From assembly GCF_011074955.1 (NCBI RefSeq), contig NZ_WUQJ01000004.1, positions 62,001 through 126,000 on the forward strand: DNA of 64,000 bases, written 5' to 3'. The position numbers and the translations under genes are program-made. The stretch is from Marinobacter caseinilyticus (lineage in GTDB: Bacteria; Pseudomonadota; Gammaproteobacteria; Pseudomonadales; Oleiphilaceae). Below the pieces are notes generated by a model that saw only the letters and a list, made by a program, of their open reading frames with translations, was not told where the DNA came from and ran no database searches. Below, one piece after another: positions 1-9,930 of this stretch; the stretch's first letter is position 1; the number at the start of each line of letters is the position of its first letter.

Positions 1-1123
1 TGGTGCGACGGATATAATCCAGCAGAGATGTCTTACCATGGTCAACGTGGCCCATCACACTGACCACCGGCGCACGCTTGACCTTGTCACCTTCAAACGA
101 TATTTCGCTTAACACAGACTCTTCAAACGCATCATCACTGACCGGTTTGGGTGTGTGGCCCAACTCTTCCGTAACCAGTATGGCGCTTTCCTGATCCAAA
201 GGCTGGTTGATGGTGGCCATGACGCCCATACCCATCAAAGTTTTGATCACGTCGGCGGATTTGACCGCCATGCGCTGCGCCAAATCACCCACTGTGATGA
301 TTTCAGGAATTTCTACTTCTCTTACCATCGGCTTGGTCGGCCTCTCGAAGCCATGTCGCTTCTCTTTGGGTTTCTTTTTCGCGCGCAGCGGCTTGCGAAG
401 CGTCGTGTCTTCTTCGTCCTCAGAAAGCACTACTTTCGGCTCTTCGGCCGGCCGGTTTCTGGGGCCACGATGACCCGCCGACTTCTTCTTCGGCTTACCA
501 TCGTCTGTTTCGTCCACAGTGCGCTCGCGAGCCTTCTCTTTCTTCTTCTTCGGCTTGCGGTCTTTATCCTTCGCATTTTCAGGATCGGGCGGCGGGATAG
601 GCATATCCGGATCGATCAAGGCTTCCGGCTTTTCTGCAACCGGTGCAGATTCCGCAGCTTTGGGCTCAGCCGAAACGGGCGCTTCCGCCACTGCCTCATC
701 GACCGCTGGCACTTCACTCGGCGCCTCCGCTTGCGCAGTGACCGACTGTTCTGGAACGTCGGTTGCTTTCACGGCCACCGCTTCCTGATCCGCCACTTCC
801 GACTCGCCATCCTGCTGAGCTTCCGCCCGCTTGATGTACGTCCGTTTTTTACGGACTTCTACATTGACTGTTTTTGCTCGACCGGCACCACTACCCGCCT
901 TAAGGGTTGTGGTGGTTTTACGCTTCAGCGTAATCTTCCGCGGCTCCGAGTCAGATTCACCATGATTCTTTCGCAAAAATGCCAGCAGCTGCTGCTTCTC
1001 ATCGCTGGACACAGAATCATTTTCAGAGCGGGCTTTCAGGCCAGCCTCTACAATCTGACGCAGCAAACGATCCACGGGAGCGCCTACATCATCGGCCAGT
1101 TGTTTTACCGTTACTTCAGCCAT
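1..1123 (-). CDS. infB: translation initiation factor IF-2, N-terminal part (cut by window edge)
   Basis: Reading leftward from the ATG at 1123 gives 374 codons with no stop before the window edge, so only the N-terminal part is present. It begins with the IF2 N-terminal helical domain (MAEVTVKQLADDVG), continues through a long charged linker rich in K, E, A and P, then a second IF2_N-like domain (ITVGDLAQRMAVKSADVIKTL), and reaches the G1 motif GHVDHGKTS of the GTPase domain near residue 365. IF-2 places fMet-tRNA on the 30S subunit and promotes 50S joining. It lies 17 bp downstream of nusA, and rimP–nusA–infB is the usual operon. A clear ribosome site (GGAGGA) precedes the ATG. Confidence 0.97.
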   Translation of the reverse strand, partial: MAEVTVKQLADDVGAPVDRLLRQIVEAGLKARSENDSVSSDEKQQLLAFLRKNHGESDSEPRKITLKRKTTTTLKAGSGAGRAKTVNVEVRKKRTYIKRAEAQQDGESEVADQEAVAVKATDVPEQSVTAQAEAPSEVPAVDEAVAEAPVSAEPKAAESAPVAEKPEALIDPDMPIPPPDPENAKDKDRKPKKKKEKARERTVDETDDGKPKKKSAGHRGPRNRPAEEPKVVLSEDEEDTTLRKPLRAKKKPKEKRHGFERPTKPMVREVEIPEIITVGDLAQRMAVKSADVIKTLMGMGVMATINQPLDQESAILVTEELGHTPKPVSDDAFEESVLSEISFEGDKVKRAPVVSVMGHVDHGKTSLLDYIRRT

Positions 1124-1140
1124 ACTGGTCCTCCTCCCGA

Positions 1141-2634
1141 TTAAGCCTGGTCCAAAAACCAGGGTGCACGTGCAGTCATAATAAGTTGACCAGCACGCTC
1201 TTCATCCATTCCATCAATTTCGAGCAGGTCATCTACAGACTGCTCAGCAAGGTCTTCCATGGTACGGACGCCCATGCCTGCCAGCTTAAACGCCAGCGAC
1301 CGGTCCATTCCGTCCATTGTCAGCAGGTCTTCGGCCGGCTCTTTGCCCTCAAGGGCCTCTTCGCTGGCCAATGCCTGATTCAACAATACGTCTTTTGCCC
1401 GGCGACGAAGCTCTGTAACAGTGTCTTCGTCAAAGCCGTCGATGGCCAACATCTCTTCCATCGGCACGTACGCGACTTCTTCTATCGAGGTGAAACCCTC
1501 TTCAATCAGCACGCTGGCAAAGCCTTCATCAACATCGAGGTTGCTGGTGAAATGCTCAAGCAGACGATTGAGTTCCTGCTCCTGACGCGCTCCCGCCTCT
1601 TCTTCGGTCATGACGTTGAGCGTCCACTCGGTCAGCTCACTGGCCAACCGAACGTTTTGGCCATTGCGCCCAATCGCCTGCGCCAGATTGTCCTCAGCGA
1701 CAGCGACTTCCATGGTGTGTCCGTCTTCATCCATCACGATGGAGGCCACTTCGGCTGGCGCCATGGCATTGATCACCAACTGTGCGGGGTTATCATCCCA
1801 CAGTACGATGTCGACTCGTTCACCGCCGAGTTCGTTCGAAACAGCCTGCACTCGCGAGCCGCGCATACCTACGCAGGCACCCACGGGATCGATACGACGA
1901 TCGTTGGTTTTCACTGCGATTTTGGCCCTTGAACCGGGATCGCGGGCGGCGCCCCGAATTTCAATTAACTCTTCCGCAATTTCAGGCACTTCAATCCGGA
2001 ACAGTTCAATCAGCATCGCAGGGCTGGTCCGGCTAAGAATCAACTGAGGACCGCGGTGATCCGTACGAATTTCCAGCAGCAGTGACCGGACCCGGTCGCC
2101 CATGCGGAACGTCTCACGCGGGATCAGCTGATCCCGCGGCAACAACGCCTCGGCATTGGCGCCCAGATCAACAATAACATTGTCTCGGGTTACCTTCTTT
2201 ACCGTGCCGGACACCAATTCGCCCACCCGGTCCCGATAACTGTCCACAATTTTGGCCCGTTCAGCCTCACGCACTTTCTGAAAAATAATCTGCTTCGCAG
2301 CCTGCGCACCAATACGGCCAAAGGCAACCGACTCGACTTTTTCTTCGTGGGTGTCGCCTGGCTGAAGCGCAGTGTCAATTTCTTCCGCTTCTTGCAATGT
2401 CAGTTCACTGCCTAGCGCAGGCACGGCCTCGTTATCAACAACCAGCCAGCGACGGAACGTTTCATATTCTCCTGTACGACGGTCAATGGAGACACGGATA
2501 TCGGCGTCCTCATCGTCGTAGCGCTTTTTGGCGGCAGTGGCCAACGCCAACTCTATGGCCTCAAAAATCACGTCTTTGTCAACGCCCTTCTCATTCGAGA
2601 CGGCCTCAACCACCAGCAATATCTCTTTACTCAT
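1141..2634 (-). CDS. nusA: transcription termination/antitermination factor NusA
   Basis: The 497-aa protein matches the gammaproteobacterial NusA layout: an N-terminal RNA polymerase-binding domain (about 1–130), an S1 domain (about 135–200, [11 protein letters not shown]), two KH domains ([12 protein letters not shown] and [12 protein letters not shown]), and two C-terminal acidic helix-hairpin repeats (about 365–490). NusA binds RNA polymerase and nascent RNA, stimulates pausing and intrinsic termination, and takes part in antitermination complexes. It sits between rimP and infB on the same strand with gaps of 43 and 17 bp. It is probably transcribed from the promoter at 3409–3437, through the hairpins upstream of rimP. 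Confidence 0.98.
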   Translation of the reverse strand: MSKEILLVVEAVSNEKGVDKDVIFEAIELALATAAKKRYDDEDADIRVSIDRRTGEYETFRRWLVVDNEAVPALGSELTLQEAEEIDTALQPGDTHEEKVESVAFGRIGAQAAKQIIFQKVREAERAKIVDSYRDRVGELVSGTVKKVTRDNVIVDLGANAEALLPRDQLIPRETFRMGDRVRSLLLEIRTDHRGPQLILSRTSPAMLIELFRIEVPEIAEELIEIRGAARDPGSRAKIAVKTNDRRIDPVGACVGMRGSRVQAVSNELGGERVDIVLWDDNPAQLVINAMAPAEVASIVMDEDGHTMEVAVAEDNLAQAIGRNGQNVRLASELTEWTLNVMTEEEAGARQEQELNRLLEHFTSNLDVDEGFASVLIEEGFTSIEEVAYVPMEEMLAIDGFDEDTVTELRRRAKDVLLNQALASEEALEGKEPAEDLLTMDGMDRSLAFKLAGMGVRTMEDLAEQSVDDLLEIDGMDEERAGQLIMTARAPWFLDQA

Positions 2635-2677
2635 TAGATTGCCCTGCCTTTAACAATTAGACTCGCAGTCAAACGAT

Positions 2678-3139
2678 TTACTCGAAAACCGGAATGATGT
2701 TTGCCCGCTCAATACTGTCGAACGGAAGCAGGTACTCATGGTCATCCACAACGACCACAACATCCTGTTCCTCAACCCCTTTGAGCAGTCCTAGAAATTT
2801 TCGGCGTCCTTCAAACGCCATGCGGAGGCGGATCTGGACTTTGTGACCGACAAACGCCTCGAATTGCTCAAGGCGAAATAGTGGCCGATCCATACCAGGT
2901 GACGACACCTCAAGGGTGTACTCCGACTGAATGGGGTCTTCGACGTCCATCACGCTGCTGACCTGGCGACTGACTTTTTCGCAGTCCTCCACGCCAATGC
3001 CGTCGTTGGCATCGTCGATAAAAATACGCAGCAGTGACTGATAGCCCTGCGAGCGAAATTCAAGACCCCAGAATTCGTATCCCAAGCCTTCGACCACTGG
3101 TCTCAGAAGGGTTTCAAGTTGCTGTAACTTAGCTGACAA
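2678..3139 (-). CDS. rimP: ribosome maturation factor RimP
   Basis: The 153-aa protein contains the RimP hallmarks [13 protein letters not shown] and [12 protein letters not shown] and acts in late 30S subunit assembly. The reading frame stays open to an ATG at 3313, but that extension crosses hairpin structures and has no family resemblance. I chose the TTG at 3139 because the product then starts [15 protein letters not shown], the usual family start and length, and a GGAG lies 11 bases upstream. It is the first protein gene of the rimP–nusA–infB operon. Confidence 0.95.
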   Translation of the reverse strand: MSAKLQQLETLLRPVVEGLGYEFWGLEFRSQGYQSLLRIFIDDANDGIGVEDCEKVSRQVSSVMDVEDPIQSEYTLEVSSPGMDRPLFRLEQFEAFVGHKVQIRLRMAFEGRRKFLGLLKGVEEQDVVVVVDDHEYLLPFDSIERANIIPVFE

Positions 3140-3182
3140 GTGACTTTTGTCTCCATAACTGGTTTTGGTGCCCCAAAAACAA

Positions 3183-3209
3183 AAAAAGGGCTGTGTATCA
3201 GCCCTTTTT
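3183..3209 (-). terminator. intrinsic terminator or attenuator just upstream of rimP
   Basis: GGGCTG/CAGCCC with a 5-base loop is extended by A/T pairs and followed on the minus strand by a run of seven T residues. It ends about 45 bases before the rimP TTG start and lies downstream of the promoter at 3409–3437. Transcripts must therefore pass it to reach rimP–nusA–infB, which makes an attenuator role plausible. Confidence 0.75.
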
Positions 3210-3244
3210 ATGCACCAGGGCCTGCTGCGCCAGGCCCCGTAATC

Positions 3245-3306
3245 AAAAAGCCCCTGAAACTCAGACGTGTCGAGCATGCTCAACACGGCCTGCACTGGGG
3301 CCTTTT
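3245..3306 (-). other. large structured element in the rimP leader
   Basis: In the minus-strand RNA the arm AAAAGGCCCC (3306–3297) can pair with GGGGCUUUUU (3254–3245), with one G:U pair. The intervening segment contains its own near-perfect stem around the palindrome GAGCATGCTC. The right arm ends in U residues, so the fold looks terminator-like. It lies between the promoter at 3409–3437 and the second hairpin at 3183–3209. No tRNA or known riboswitch consensus was recognised here. Confidence 0.5.
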
Positions 3307-3408
3307 GCAGCAAGAACTAACAGGGACCCGTATGCCGCCCCTGCCGACAGACACCTGGCCTGCCTAGCGAGCGCCCAAACTCCGGAAACCCGCTATATCA
3401 ATCGCCGG

Positions 3409-3437
3409 AGTATAAGGATGCCGGCCATACTGGTCAA
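3409..3437 (-). promoter_or_regulatory. sigma-70 promoter for rimP–nusA–infB
   Basis: On the minus strand TTGACC (3437–3432) is separated by 17 bases from TATACT (3414–3409), close to the sigma-70 consensus. It lies just after the terminator that ends the tRNA-Leu transcript and gives a leader of about 260 nt before rimP. Confidence 0.75.
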
Positions 3438-3446
3438 GGACTGACC

Positions 3447-3477
3447 AAAAAAAACGGCTTGGGACTGCCAAGCCGTT
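3447..3477 (-). terminator. terminator after tRNA-Leu
   Basis: The minus strand shows CGGCTTGG, a 5-base loop and CCAAGCCG followed by eight T residues. It lies 10 bases after the 3' CCA of the tRNA and separates the secG–tRNA transcript from the rimP promoter. Confidence 0.85.
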
Positions 3478-3486
3478 CTTCATCAA

Positions 3487-3571
3487 TGGTGCCGATGGCC
3501 GGACTCGAACCGGCACGGCTTTCGCCACTACCCCCTCAAGATAGCGTGTCTACCAGTTCCACCACATCGGC
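3487..3571 (-). tRNA. tRNA-Leu (anticodon GAG)
   Basis: The minus strand folds as a class II tRNA of 85 nt with encoded CCA. The acceptor arm GCCGATG pairs with CATCGGC, the anticodon arm is CTATC–TTGAGGG–GGTAG, a long variable arm is present, and the T arm carries GGTTCGAGTCC. The anticodon GAG reads leucine codons CUC/CUU. Its place between secG and rimP matches leuU in Escherichia coli. No initiator tRNA (metY in E. coli) is seen between it and rimP. Confidence 0.96.
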
Positions 3572-3579
3572 AATCAACT

Positions 3580-3957
3580 TCATTCGAGCTCAGGAATAGC
3601 TGGGCCATCCCCACTCTCGTCTTCACTGGTCATCGCGTCACTAGCCACAGGCGCTTGCTCGGGTGTTGCAGGCGATTCCTGAACACTCGGAATGCCGGTT
3701 TGGCCGGCCACTTCAGCACGATGCTTGGCGAAGACTGCCAGCGAAAAACTGGTCACAAAGAACACAATCGCCAGAAGTGTTGTAGTGCGGGTGAGAAAAC
3801 TGCCGCTACCCTGACTTCCGAAAACCGTTTGTGATGCTCCGCCGCCAAACGCTGCGCCCGCATCAGCCCCTTTGCCTTGCTGGATCAGGACAAGACCCAC
3901 CAGCGCCACCGCAATCACGACGTGCACAACGACTACCAGTGTTTCCATCCAATCCAT
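3580..3957 (-). CDS. secG: protein translocase subunit SecG
   Basis: The 125-aa membrane protein has two hydrophobic segments (about 5–22 and 53–72) flanking the SecG signature LIQQGKGADAGAAFGGGASQ. It ends in an acidic, low-complexity tail rich in E, P and S. SecG is the accessory subunit of the SecYEG channel in the inner membrane and assists SecA-driven export. It follows tpiA by 31 bp and lies 8 bp before tRNA-Leu, a common gammaproteobacterial order. An alternative start four codons in (MET) cannot be excluded. Confidence 0.96.
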   Translation of the reverse strand: MDWMETLVVVVHVVIAVALVGLVLIQQGKGADAGAAFGGGASQTVFGSQGSGSFLTRTTTLLAIVFFVTSFSLAVFAKHRAEVAGQTGIPSVQESPATPEQAPVASDAMTSEDESGDGPAIPELE

Positions 3958-3988
3958 AACTATTCTCTCGCAACTCAGTGCATGTGTT

Positions 3989-4738
3989 TCAAAGCGACTT
4001 GCAAATACTTATGAAGTCGTCTGAATTCAGCGATGCGCCACCAATCAGGCCACCGTCAATGTCAGGCTCGGCAAATAATTCGGCCGCATTATCCGGCTTT
4101 ACGCTGCCCCCGTAAAGGAGGGTTATATCTTCAGCCGGCGCGCCTAATTCCGCCAGGAGCTGCCGCATGTGCTTATGCATCGCCTGGGCGTCTTTGGCTG
4201 TCGCCGTCTTGCCAGTCCCTATTGCCCAAACCGGCTCATAGGCGACCACTATGTTCTTCCACTGCGCTCCGTCAACGCCTTGCAAGCACCCCTGCAACTG
4301 CTGCGCAACAACAGCGTTGGCACTGCCCGAATTGCGCTCTTCCAGAGTCTCACCGACACAAACAATGGCGACCAGGCCGTGACACATTGCCTGACGCACT
4401 TTGTCGGCGACCGCTTCATCGGTCTCGCCAAACAACTGCCTGCGCTCCGAGTGTCCTACCAATGCAAAGCCGCAACCGGAATCTGCTGCCATTGCCGATG
4501 AAATCTCACCGGTATAGGCGCCTTGTTCCCAGCGCGCAATGTTTTGGACACCAAACCCACACTGGGTTTCGGCAAGCTCACGCTGAACGTCGGCGATATA
4601 CAGTGCGGGAGGAATGATAGCAATGTTGACGTCATTTTCAAGTGACGGCAAACCTGCCTTCAAACCTTCAGCTAACGATTGGACCAGGGCTTTTGACCCG
4701 TTCATTTTCCAATTCGCTGCGACCAATTTTTTGCGCAT
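3989..4738 (-). CDS. tpiA: triosephosphate isomerase
   Basis: The 249-aa protein starts MRKKLVAANWKMNG. The upstream ATG at 4756 would add six residues that the family lacks. It has the phosphate-binding AANWKMNGS, the catalytic histidine in ALVGHSERR, the catalytic glutamate in VAYEPVWAIGTGK and the C-terminal phosphate loops YGGSVK and GLIGGASL. TpiA interconverts dihydroxyacetone phosphate and glyceraldehyde 3-phosphate in the cytoplasm. It lies 63 bp downstream of glmM and 31 bp before secG, so cotranscription is likely. Confidence 0.97.
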   Translation of the reverse strand: MRKKLVAANWKMNGSKALVQSLAEGLKAGLPSLENDVNIAIIPPALYIADVQRELAETQCGFGVQNIARWEQGAYTGEISSAMAADSGCGFALVGHSERRQLFGETDEAVADKVRQAMCHGLVAIVCVGETLEERNSGSANAVVAQQLQGCLQGVDGAQWKNIVVAYEPVWAIGTGKTATAKDAQAMHKHMRQLLAELGAPAEDITLLYGGSVKPDNAAELFAEPDIDGGLIGGASLNSDDFISICKSL

Positions 4739-4801
4739 GACAACCCCATAAATCAAGGGAGGCGGAACTATACAGCAGTCAAATCAAACAGACAACCGGA
4801 T

Positions 4802-6145
4802 TCACGCCTTCGAATTAGAGACAACATCGGCCAAAGTCTGCGCGACCTGGTCGATCACAGCCTTGTCCTGGCCCTCCGCCATAACGCGAATCAAAGGCTC
4901 TGTGCCGGAAGCTCGCAACAACACACGGCCACTGCCTCCCAAGCTCGCCTCCGCCGCACTCACGGCCTCGGCAATATCCTGCCGGGAGAATGGATCAAAG
5001 CGCTTGGATACCCGGACATTGATCATGGTCTGAGGCAGCTTGGCCATCCCCTGTCGCAGCTCACCCAGGGATTTTCCCGAACGCCATACCGCCAGCAAGA
5101 CCTGCAGCGCAGAGACAATGCCATCCCCGGTGGACGTGCAATCACGAAGCACCAGATGACCCGAACCTTCGCCGCCGAGCACCCAACCTCTCTTCACAAG
5201 GCATTCCATCACGTAGCGGTCACCCACATTGGCGCGCTCGAAGTCAATCCCCTGCTCCTGCAGGGCAAGCTCAACACCCAAATTGGTCATGAGTGTACCC
5301 ACCACGCCCCCCTTCAGGGTTCCAGAAGCCTGGCGTTGCGCCGCAATGATGAACAGCAATTCGTCACCATCCACCTCCGAACCGTCCCGGTCAATCATCA
5401 AGACGCGGTCACCATCGCCATCAAATGCGATGCCCAGGTCAGCGCCGCTATCCAGCACCGCCCGACGCAGCCCATCCATATGGGTTGAACCCACATTGAG
5501 GTTGATGTTCAGGCCATTCGGCTCAACACCGATAACGGAAATACTTGCCCCCAGCTCCTTAAACACCTTGGGCGCAACGTGATAGGTGGCACCGTGCGCA
5601 CAGTCCAACACTATGCTAAGCCCGTCCAGGGTAAACTCGTTCGGAACCGTACTCTTACAAAACTCGACGTATCGGCCAGGCGCATCGTCAACCCGGGAGG
5701 CCTTGCCCAGATCATCCGACTCACAGACCTGAATGGGCTGGTCCAGCCAGTACTCTATTTCTTCCTCAAGCCTGTCATCCAGCTTGGTCCCGGCCGCGGA
5801 GAAGAACTTGATGCCATTGTCGTGATGGGGATTGTGGGAGGCACTGATGACAATGCCCGCTGAGGCTCGAAACGTGCGGGTCAAATAGGCGATAGCCGGC
5901 GTTGGCATCGGGCCCAGCAGTTTTACGTCCACGCCCGCCGCCGAGAGCCCGGCCTCCAGCGCACTTTCAAACATGTAACCGGACAACCGTGTGTCCTTGC
6001 CGATCAAGACGCTGTTGCGCTGACCACTCCGTTTGAAGGCCTGCCCCGCCGCCCAGCCAAGCTTGAGCATAAACTCCGGCGTGATCGGTGACTCACCGAC
6101 TCGCCCACGGATGCCGTCGGTCCCAAAATATTTACGTCCTGCCAT
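4802..6145 (-). CDS. glmM: phosphoglucosamine mutase
   Basis: The 447-aa alpha-D-phosphohexomutase converts glucosamine 6-phosphate to glucosamine 1-phosphate, feeding UDP-N-acetylglucosamine for peptidoglycan and lipopolysaccharide. The start [12 protein letters not shown], the phosphoserine loop SASHNP (serine near 103), the metal-binding FDGDGDR and the sugar-binding GEGSGH are all visible. The C-terminal phosphate-binding loop is [12 protein letters not shown]. Its start overlaps the folP stop by 14 bases, so the two are translationally coupled, the standard ftsH–folP–glmM arrangement. Confidence 0.97.
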   Translation of the reverse strand: MAGRKYFGTDGIRGRVGESPITPEFMLKLGWAAGQAFKRSGQRNSVLIGKDTRLSGYMFESALEAGLSAAGVDVKLLGPMPTPAIAYLTRTFRASAGIVISASHNPHHDNGIKFFSAAGTKLDDRLEEEIEYWLDQPIQVCESDDLGKASRVDDAPGRYVEFCKSTVPNEFTLDGLSIVLDCAHGATYHVAPKVFKELGASISVIGVEPNGLNINLNVGSTHMDGLRRAVLDSGADLGIAFDGDGDRVLMIDRDGSEVDGDELLFIIAAQRQASGTLKGGVVGTLMTNLGVELALQEQGIDFERANVGDRYVMECLVKRGWVLGGEGSGHLVLRDCTSTGDGIVSALQVLLAVWRSGKSLGELRQGMAKLPQTMINVRVSKRFDPFSRQDIAEAVSAAEASLGGSGRVLLRASGTEPLIRVMAEGQDKAVIDQVAQTLADVVSNSKA

Positions 6146-6974
6146 TGAAACACCCCTCCATAGCCGCGACGACCTTCAAGGCGTCGACGGTCTCCCTGAC
6201 ATCATGAACGCGCACAATCGATGCGCCTTTAATGGCTGCTATTGTCGCGGCTGCAAGGCTGGCGGGCAACCTTTCCGAAACATCCCGACCCGTAATATGG
6301 CCAAGCATACTTTTACGCGACATCCCGACCAGCAAGGGATATCCCAGCACTCTCATCTGATCAAGACCCCGCAATAACTCCAGATTATGATCGACACTTT
6401 TGCCAAACCCGAAGCCCGGGTCCAACAGGATGCTCTCCGCGGCAAAACCGGCTTCTTCCAGCACCCGAACCCGCGCCATCAAGAACTGAGTCACGTCGGT
6501 CATGACGCTCTGGTATTCCGGGCTCGACTGCATGCTTTCCGGGCACCCCTGCATGTGCATCAAGCATACCGGCACACCGGCCGCCACTGCCGTGGCAAGA
6601 GCATCTTCACGTTGCAGCGCCCTCACATCGTTGATCAACCCGGCCCCCAGACGAACCACCTCGCGCATGACTTCGGGCGTACTGGTATCAACTGAAACCA
6701 CTGTATCCAGTTCGGCGGCAATCGCCTCAACGGCCGGGCACACTCGATCCAACTCTTCCTGAACCGATACCGGAGCCGCACCCGGGCGGGTTGACTCGCC
6801 GCCTACATCAACAAAAGATGCACCCTCCAACACCATGCGCCTCGCATGCACCAGAGCGGCGTCCCGCTGATTAAAACAGCCACCGTCTGAAAACGAATCC
6901 GGAGTGACGTTCAACACTCCCATTACATGGCAGTGGGCCATATCCAGGCGGCGCCCGGCAAAGTTCATCATCAT
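6132..6974 (-). CDS. folP: dihydropteroate synthase
   Basis: The 280-aa TIM-barrel enzyme condenses p-aminobenzoate with the dihydropterin pyrophosphate in folate synthesis. The family signatures [14 protein letters not shown] near the N-terminus, [15 protein letters not shown] and DPGFGFGKS are present, as is the C-terminal RVHDVRET. Three ATG codons sit in a row, at 6974, 6971 and 6968. I chose the first because GGGG lies 8 bases upstream. It is the target family of sulfonamides. It lies downstream of ftsH, but a strong terminator intervenes, so read-through or a local promoter is needed. Confidence 0.95.
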   Translation of the reverse strand: MMMNFAGRRLDMAHCHVMGVLNVTPDSFSDGGCFNQRDAALVHARRMVLEGASFVDVGGESTRPGAAPVSVQEELDRVCPAVEAIAAELDTVVSVDTSTPEVMREVVRLGAGLINDVRALQREDALATAVAAGVPVCLMHMQGCPESMQSSPEYQSVMTDVTQFLMARVRVLEEAGFAAESILLDPGFGFGKSVDHNLELLRGLDQMRVLGYPLLVGMSRKSMLGHITGRDVSERLPASLAAATIAAIKGASIVRVHDVRETVDALKVVAAMEGCFNGRT

Positions 6975-6998
6975 GTCCAAGACCCCGGAGCATCCCTC

Positions 6999-7026
6999 AA
7001 AAAAAAACCGCCCATAACCAGGGCGG
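6999..7026 (-). terminator. intrinsic terminator between ftsH and folP
   Basis: The minus strand shows CCGCCC, a 7-base loop, GGGCGG and nine T residues. It begins about 60 bases after the ftsH stop and ends about 25 bases before the folP start. It should reduce transcription from ftsH into folP–glmM. Confidence 0.85.
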
Positions 7027-7088
7027 CGTAGATTTCATACTATTTGATCAACACTGACGAGTGGCACCTCTGCCGCGGCAGGGGCTGC

Positions 7089-9035
7089 TCAGTGCTCGCC
7101 GGCGGGGCGACCAACATTGCCACCGGTAGCCCGATCATCATCGGATGCATCGGCGCTGCTGCCGTCGGAATCGTCCACCGGAACACCGCCGCTTGGGCCT
7201 CGATCGTCCCAGCCTTTCGGTGGGCGCGGCGTCTTGCCCTCCATGATGTCGTCGATCTGGTGACGGTCGATGGTCTCATAACGCATAAGCGCATCGGCCA
7301 TGCTGTCCAACTTGTCGCGATTATCGGTCAACAGCTGACGGGCCTTCTCATAGCACTCATCGATGATAGTACGAATCTCTTCATCGATCCGCTGCGCCGT
7401 CTCCGGCGAATAAACCGTCTGCGCCTGGCCGGCAGACCGACCCAGGAATGGCTCTTCCGTGTCGGTGTCATACTGCAGCGGCCCCAACTTTTCAGAGAGC
7501 CCCCAGCGGGTGACCATATTGCGGGCCAGCTTGGTGGCACGCTCAATATCGTTCGATGCGCCAGTTGTGACACCGTCAAAGCCCAGGGTTAACTCTTCCG
7601 CCAAACGGCCGCCAAACAGGCTGCAAATCTGACCGATTAGGTAACGCTTGCTGTGGCTGTATTTGTCCTCTTCCGGCAAGAACATAGTGACACCCAGCGC
7701 CCGGCCGCGCGGAATGATGCTCACCTTATAAACCGGGTCGTGCTCAGGCATCAAACGACCGATGATGGCATGACCCGACTCATGGTAAGCAGTATTCAGC
7801 TTTTCTTTCTCGTTCATCACCATGGACTTGCGTTCAGCGCCCATCATGATTTTGTCTTTCGCCAGTTCGAGTTCTTCCATTGACACCAGACGCTGATTCC
7901 GACGCGCCGCAAACAACGCCGCCTCGTTAATCAGATTCGCCAGATCGGCACCGGAAAAACCCGGTGTGCCGCGAGCAATCAGCGACGGCTCAACGCCATC
8001 CGCCAGCGGCACTTTCTTCATGTGCACTTTCAGGATTTGTTCGCGACCAATGATGTCTGGCAACCCAACCACTACCTGGCGGTCAAACCGGCCAGGTCGA
8101 AGCAAGGCCGGGTCCAGAACATCCGGACGGTTAGTGGCAGCGATAACGATAACGCCTTCGTTACCCTCAAAACCGTCCATTTCGACCAGTAACTGGTTCA
8201 GTGTCTGTTCGCGCTCGTCGTGACCACCGCCCATGCCAGCGCCGCGATGGCGGCCCACAGCGTCGATTTCATCGATAAAGATGATGCAAGGGCTCTGCTT
8301 CTTGGCCTGCTCGAACATGTCCCGTACCCGGGAGGCACCAACACCCACAAACATTTCCACAAAGTCGGAGCCGGAGATGGAAAAGAACGGAACTTTCGCC
8401 TCTCCCGCAATCGCCTTTGCAAGCAATGTCTTACCGGTACCTGGTGAGCCGACCATCAACACGCCTTTGGGAATACGGCCACCCAGACGCTGAAACTTGC
8501 TGGGGTCGCGCAGGAAGTCGACGATTTCTTTCACGTCTTCCTTGGCCTCATCCACACCCGCGACGTCTGCGAAGGTGGTCTTGATCTGATCTTCACTCAT
8601 CAGGCGGGCTTTGCTTTTGCCAAAGGACATAGGCCCTTTGCCACCGCCGCCACCTTGCATCTGCCGCATAAAGAACACGAACAGCGCAATGATGATGAGA
8701 ATCGGGAATGCGGCAACCAGCAATTGAGTCCAAATGCTTTGGCGCTCAGGCTCCTTACCGATTATCTCCACATCGTTCGCCAACAAGTCATCCATCAACT
8801 TGTTGTCTGGTACCTGTGGGCGAATTGTCTCAAATTTGGAGTTGTCGCCGAGCGTACCCTGAATTTCGAGTCCGTCGATTGTAACCTGACGCACCTGCCC
8901 CTGTTGCACCATCTGCACAAACTGGGAGTAATTAACTTGCTGCCCGCTGGTTGTCGGTGTGAAATTCTGAAACACCATCAGCAGTACGGCGGCTATGATT
9001 AGCCATAAAACCAGATTTTTTGCCATATCGTTCAA
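7089..9035 (-). CDS. ftsH: ATP-dependent zinc metalloprotease FtsH
   Basis: The 648-aa inner-membrane AAA+ protease degrades misfolded membrane proteins and regulators such as LpxC and sigma-32. It has an N-terminal transmembrane helix (about 6–24), a periplasmic domain, a second helix (about 105–122), a Gly-rich linker, Walker A (GSPGTGKT), Walker B (IIFIDEID), the second region of homology ending [10 protein letters not shown], and the zinc site H418-E-S-G-H422. The C-terminal tail is Gly/Ser/Asp-rich and disordered-looking. It lies downstream of rlmE on the same strand, the usual rlmE–ftsH pair. Confidence 0.98.
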   Translation of the reverse strand: MNDMAKNLVLWLIIAAVLLMVFQNFTPTTSGQQVNYSQFVQMVQQGQVRQVTIDGLEIQGTLGDNSKFETIRPQVPDNKLMDDLLANDVEIIGKEPERQSIWTQLLVAAFPILIIIALFVFFMRQMQGGGGGKGPMSFGKSKARLMSEDQIKTTFADVAGVDEAKEDVKEIVDFLRDPSKFQRLGGRIPKGVLMVGSPGTGKTLLAKAIAGEAKVPFFSISGSDFVEMFVGVGASRVRDMFEQAKKQSPCIIFIDEIDAVGRHRGAGMGGGHDEREQTLNQLLVEMDGFEGNEGVIVIAATNRPDVLDPALLRPGRFDRQVVVGLPDIIGREQILKVHMKKVPLADGVEPSLIARGTPGFSGADLANLINEAALFAARRNQRLVSMEELELAKDKIMMGAERKSMVMNEKEKLNTAYHESGHAIIGRLMPEHDPVYKVSIIPRGRALGVTMFLPEEDKYSHSKRYLIGQICSLFGGRLAEELTLGFDGVTTGASNDIERATKLARNMVTRWGLSEKLGPLQYDTDTEEPFLGRSAGQAQTVYSPETAQRIDEEIRTIIDECYEKARQLLTDNRDKLDSMADALMRYETIDRHQIDDIMEGKTPRPPKGWDDRGPSGGVPVDDSDGSSADASDDDRATGGNVGRPAGEH

Positions 9036-9152
9036 GGATCGTCACCTGTGAATTGAAAGGCCGCTTGTCAGACAGACCTCTTTCGACACCTTACACCAAT
9101 TGTACGCCTGTCCACCAGAAACAGCCCATCCGTATCGACCTCAAGGTGCACA

Positions 9153-9773
9153 TCACCCCTTGAAACCTTTACAGACCTGATACACCTCCCTGGACCGTGC
9201 CCGGGAGGAGTCGGGCTTTCGGCTCACCACGCTGCTGAAAGATTGACGCATATCCGCCAGCAACGTATCGAACCCTTCTCCCTGAAAGACCTTGGCAACA
9301 AATACCCCACCGGGGTTCAGAACTTGCTTGGCCATATCCAGAGCCAATTCAATCAAACCCATGGCGTTTGGTATATCCACCGCAGCCATACCACTCATAT
9401 TGGGTGCCATATCTGAAATTACAATGTCCGCCCGGCGATCACCCAGTAAATGCAACAATTCGTCCAGCACGGATTGCTCGGTGAAGTCGCCCTGCACGAA
9501 GTCCACCCCTGCTATCGGATTCATCGGGAGGATATCGCTGGCGATCACCACACCGTTGCCACCCACGCGCTCAACCGCTACCTGGGACCACCCCCCGGGG
9601 GCCGCGCCGAGATCCACTACCGTCTGACCGGGGCGAAACAGGCGGTCCTTCTGATCCAGCTCAATCAGCTTGTAGCTGGCCCTGGACCGATAGCCATCGG
9701 CTTGGGAGCGTTTGACCCAGGCGTCGTCGAAATGTTCCTTTAGCCAGCGGTCACTGGACTTTGAACGGGCCAA
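9153..9773 (-). CDS. rlmE: 23S rRNA (uridine-2'-O-)-methyltransferase RlmE
   Basis: The 206-aa Rossmann-fold enzyme methylates the 2'-O of U2552 in the 23S A-loop using S-adenosylmethionine. The SAM motif [13 protein letters not shown] and the K-D-K-E catalytic residues are visible: K35 in SYKL, D in [11 protein letters not shown] in VAKVFQG and E in [10 protein letters not shown]. The length matches the family. It lies upstream of ftsH and is divergent from yhbY, with which it shares a region of about 157 bp that must hold both promoters. Confidence 0.97.
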   Translation of the reverse strand: MARSKSSDRWLKEHFDDAWVKRSQADGYRSRASYKLIELDQKDRLFRPGQTVVDLGAAPGGWSQVAVERVGGNGVVIASDILPMNPIAGVDFVQGDFTEQSVLDELLHLLGDRRADIVISDMAPNMSGMAAVDIPNAMGLIELALDMAKQVLNPGGVFVAKVFQGEGFDTLLADMRQSFSSVVSRKPDSSRARSREVYQVCKGFKG

Positions 9774-9930
9774 ACCGCACCTCCTGACGTTTTTGCAAAC
9801 GATGAGCGACCATAAGTGGTATCGACAATTTAACCGTCGGTCTTATCTGATACAATCGCGCTATTATACGGCTTCGGCAGCCTTCGCGCCGTCGACGTTT
9901 TGTTAATACACCCCATTAAGAGACTGCATT

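Noticed and set aside
155-1144. 329-codon plus-strand frame opposite infB
   Set aside because: Antisense shadow of infB; its Arg/Phe/Leu-rich product reflects the complement of Lys/Glu/Ala codons.
3140-3313. Open frame extension of rimP up to an ATG at 3313
   Set aside because: The extension crosses two hairpin structures, has no resemblance to RimP and would make the protein far longer than the family. The TTG at 3139 gives the expected length.
3210-3440. Possible initiator tRNA (metY) upstream of rimP
   Set aside because: No acceptor, anticodon or T-arm pattern of a tRNA-Met could be found on either strand.
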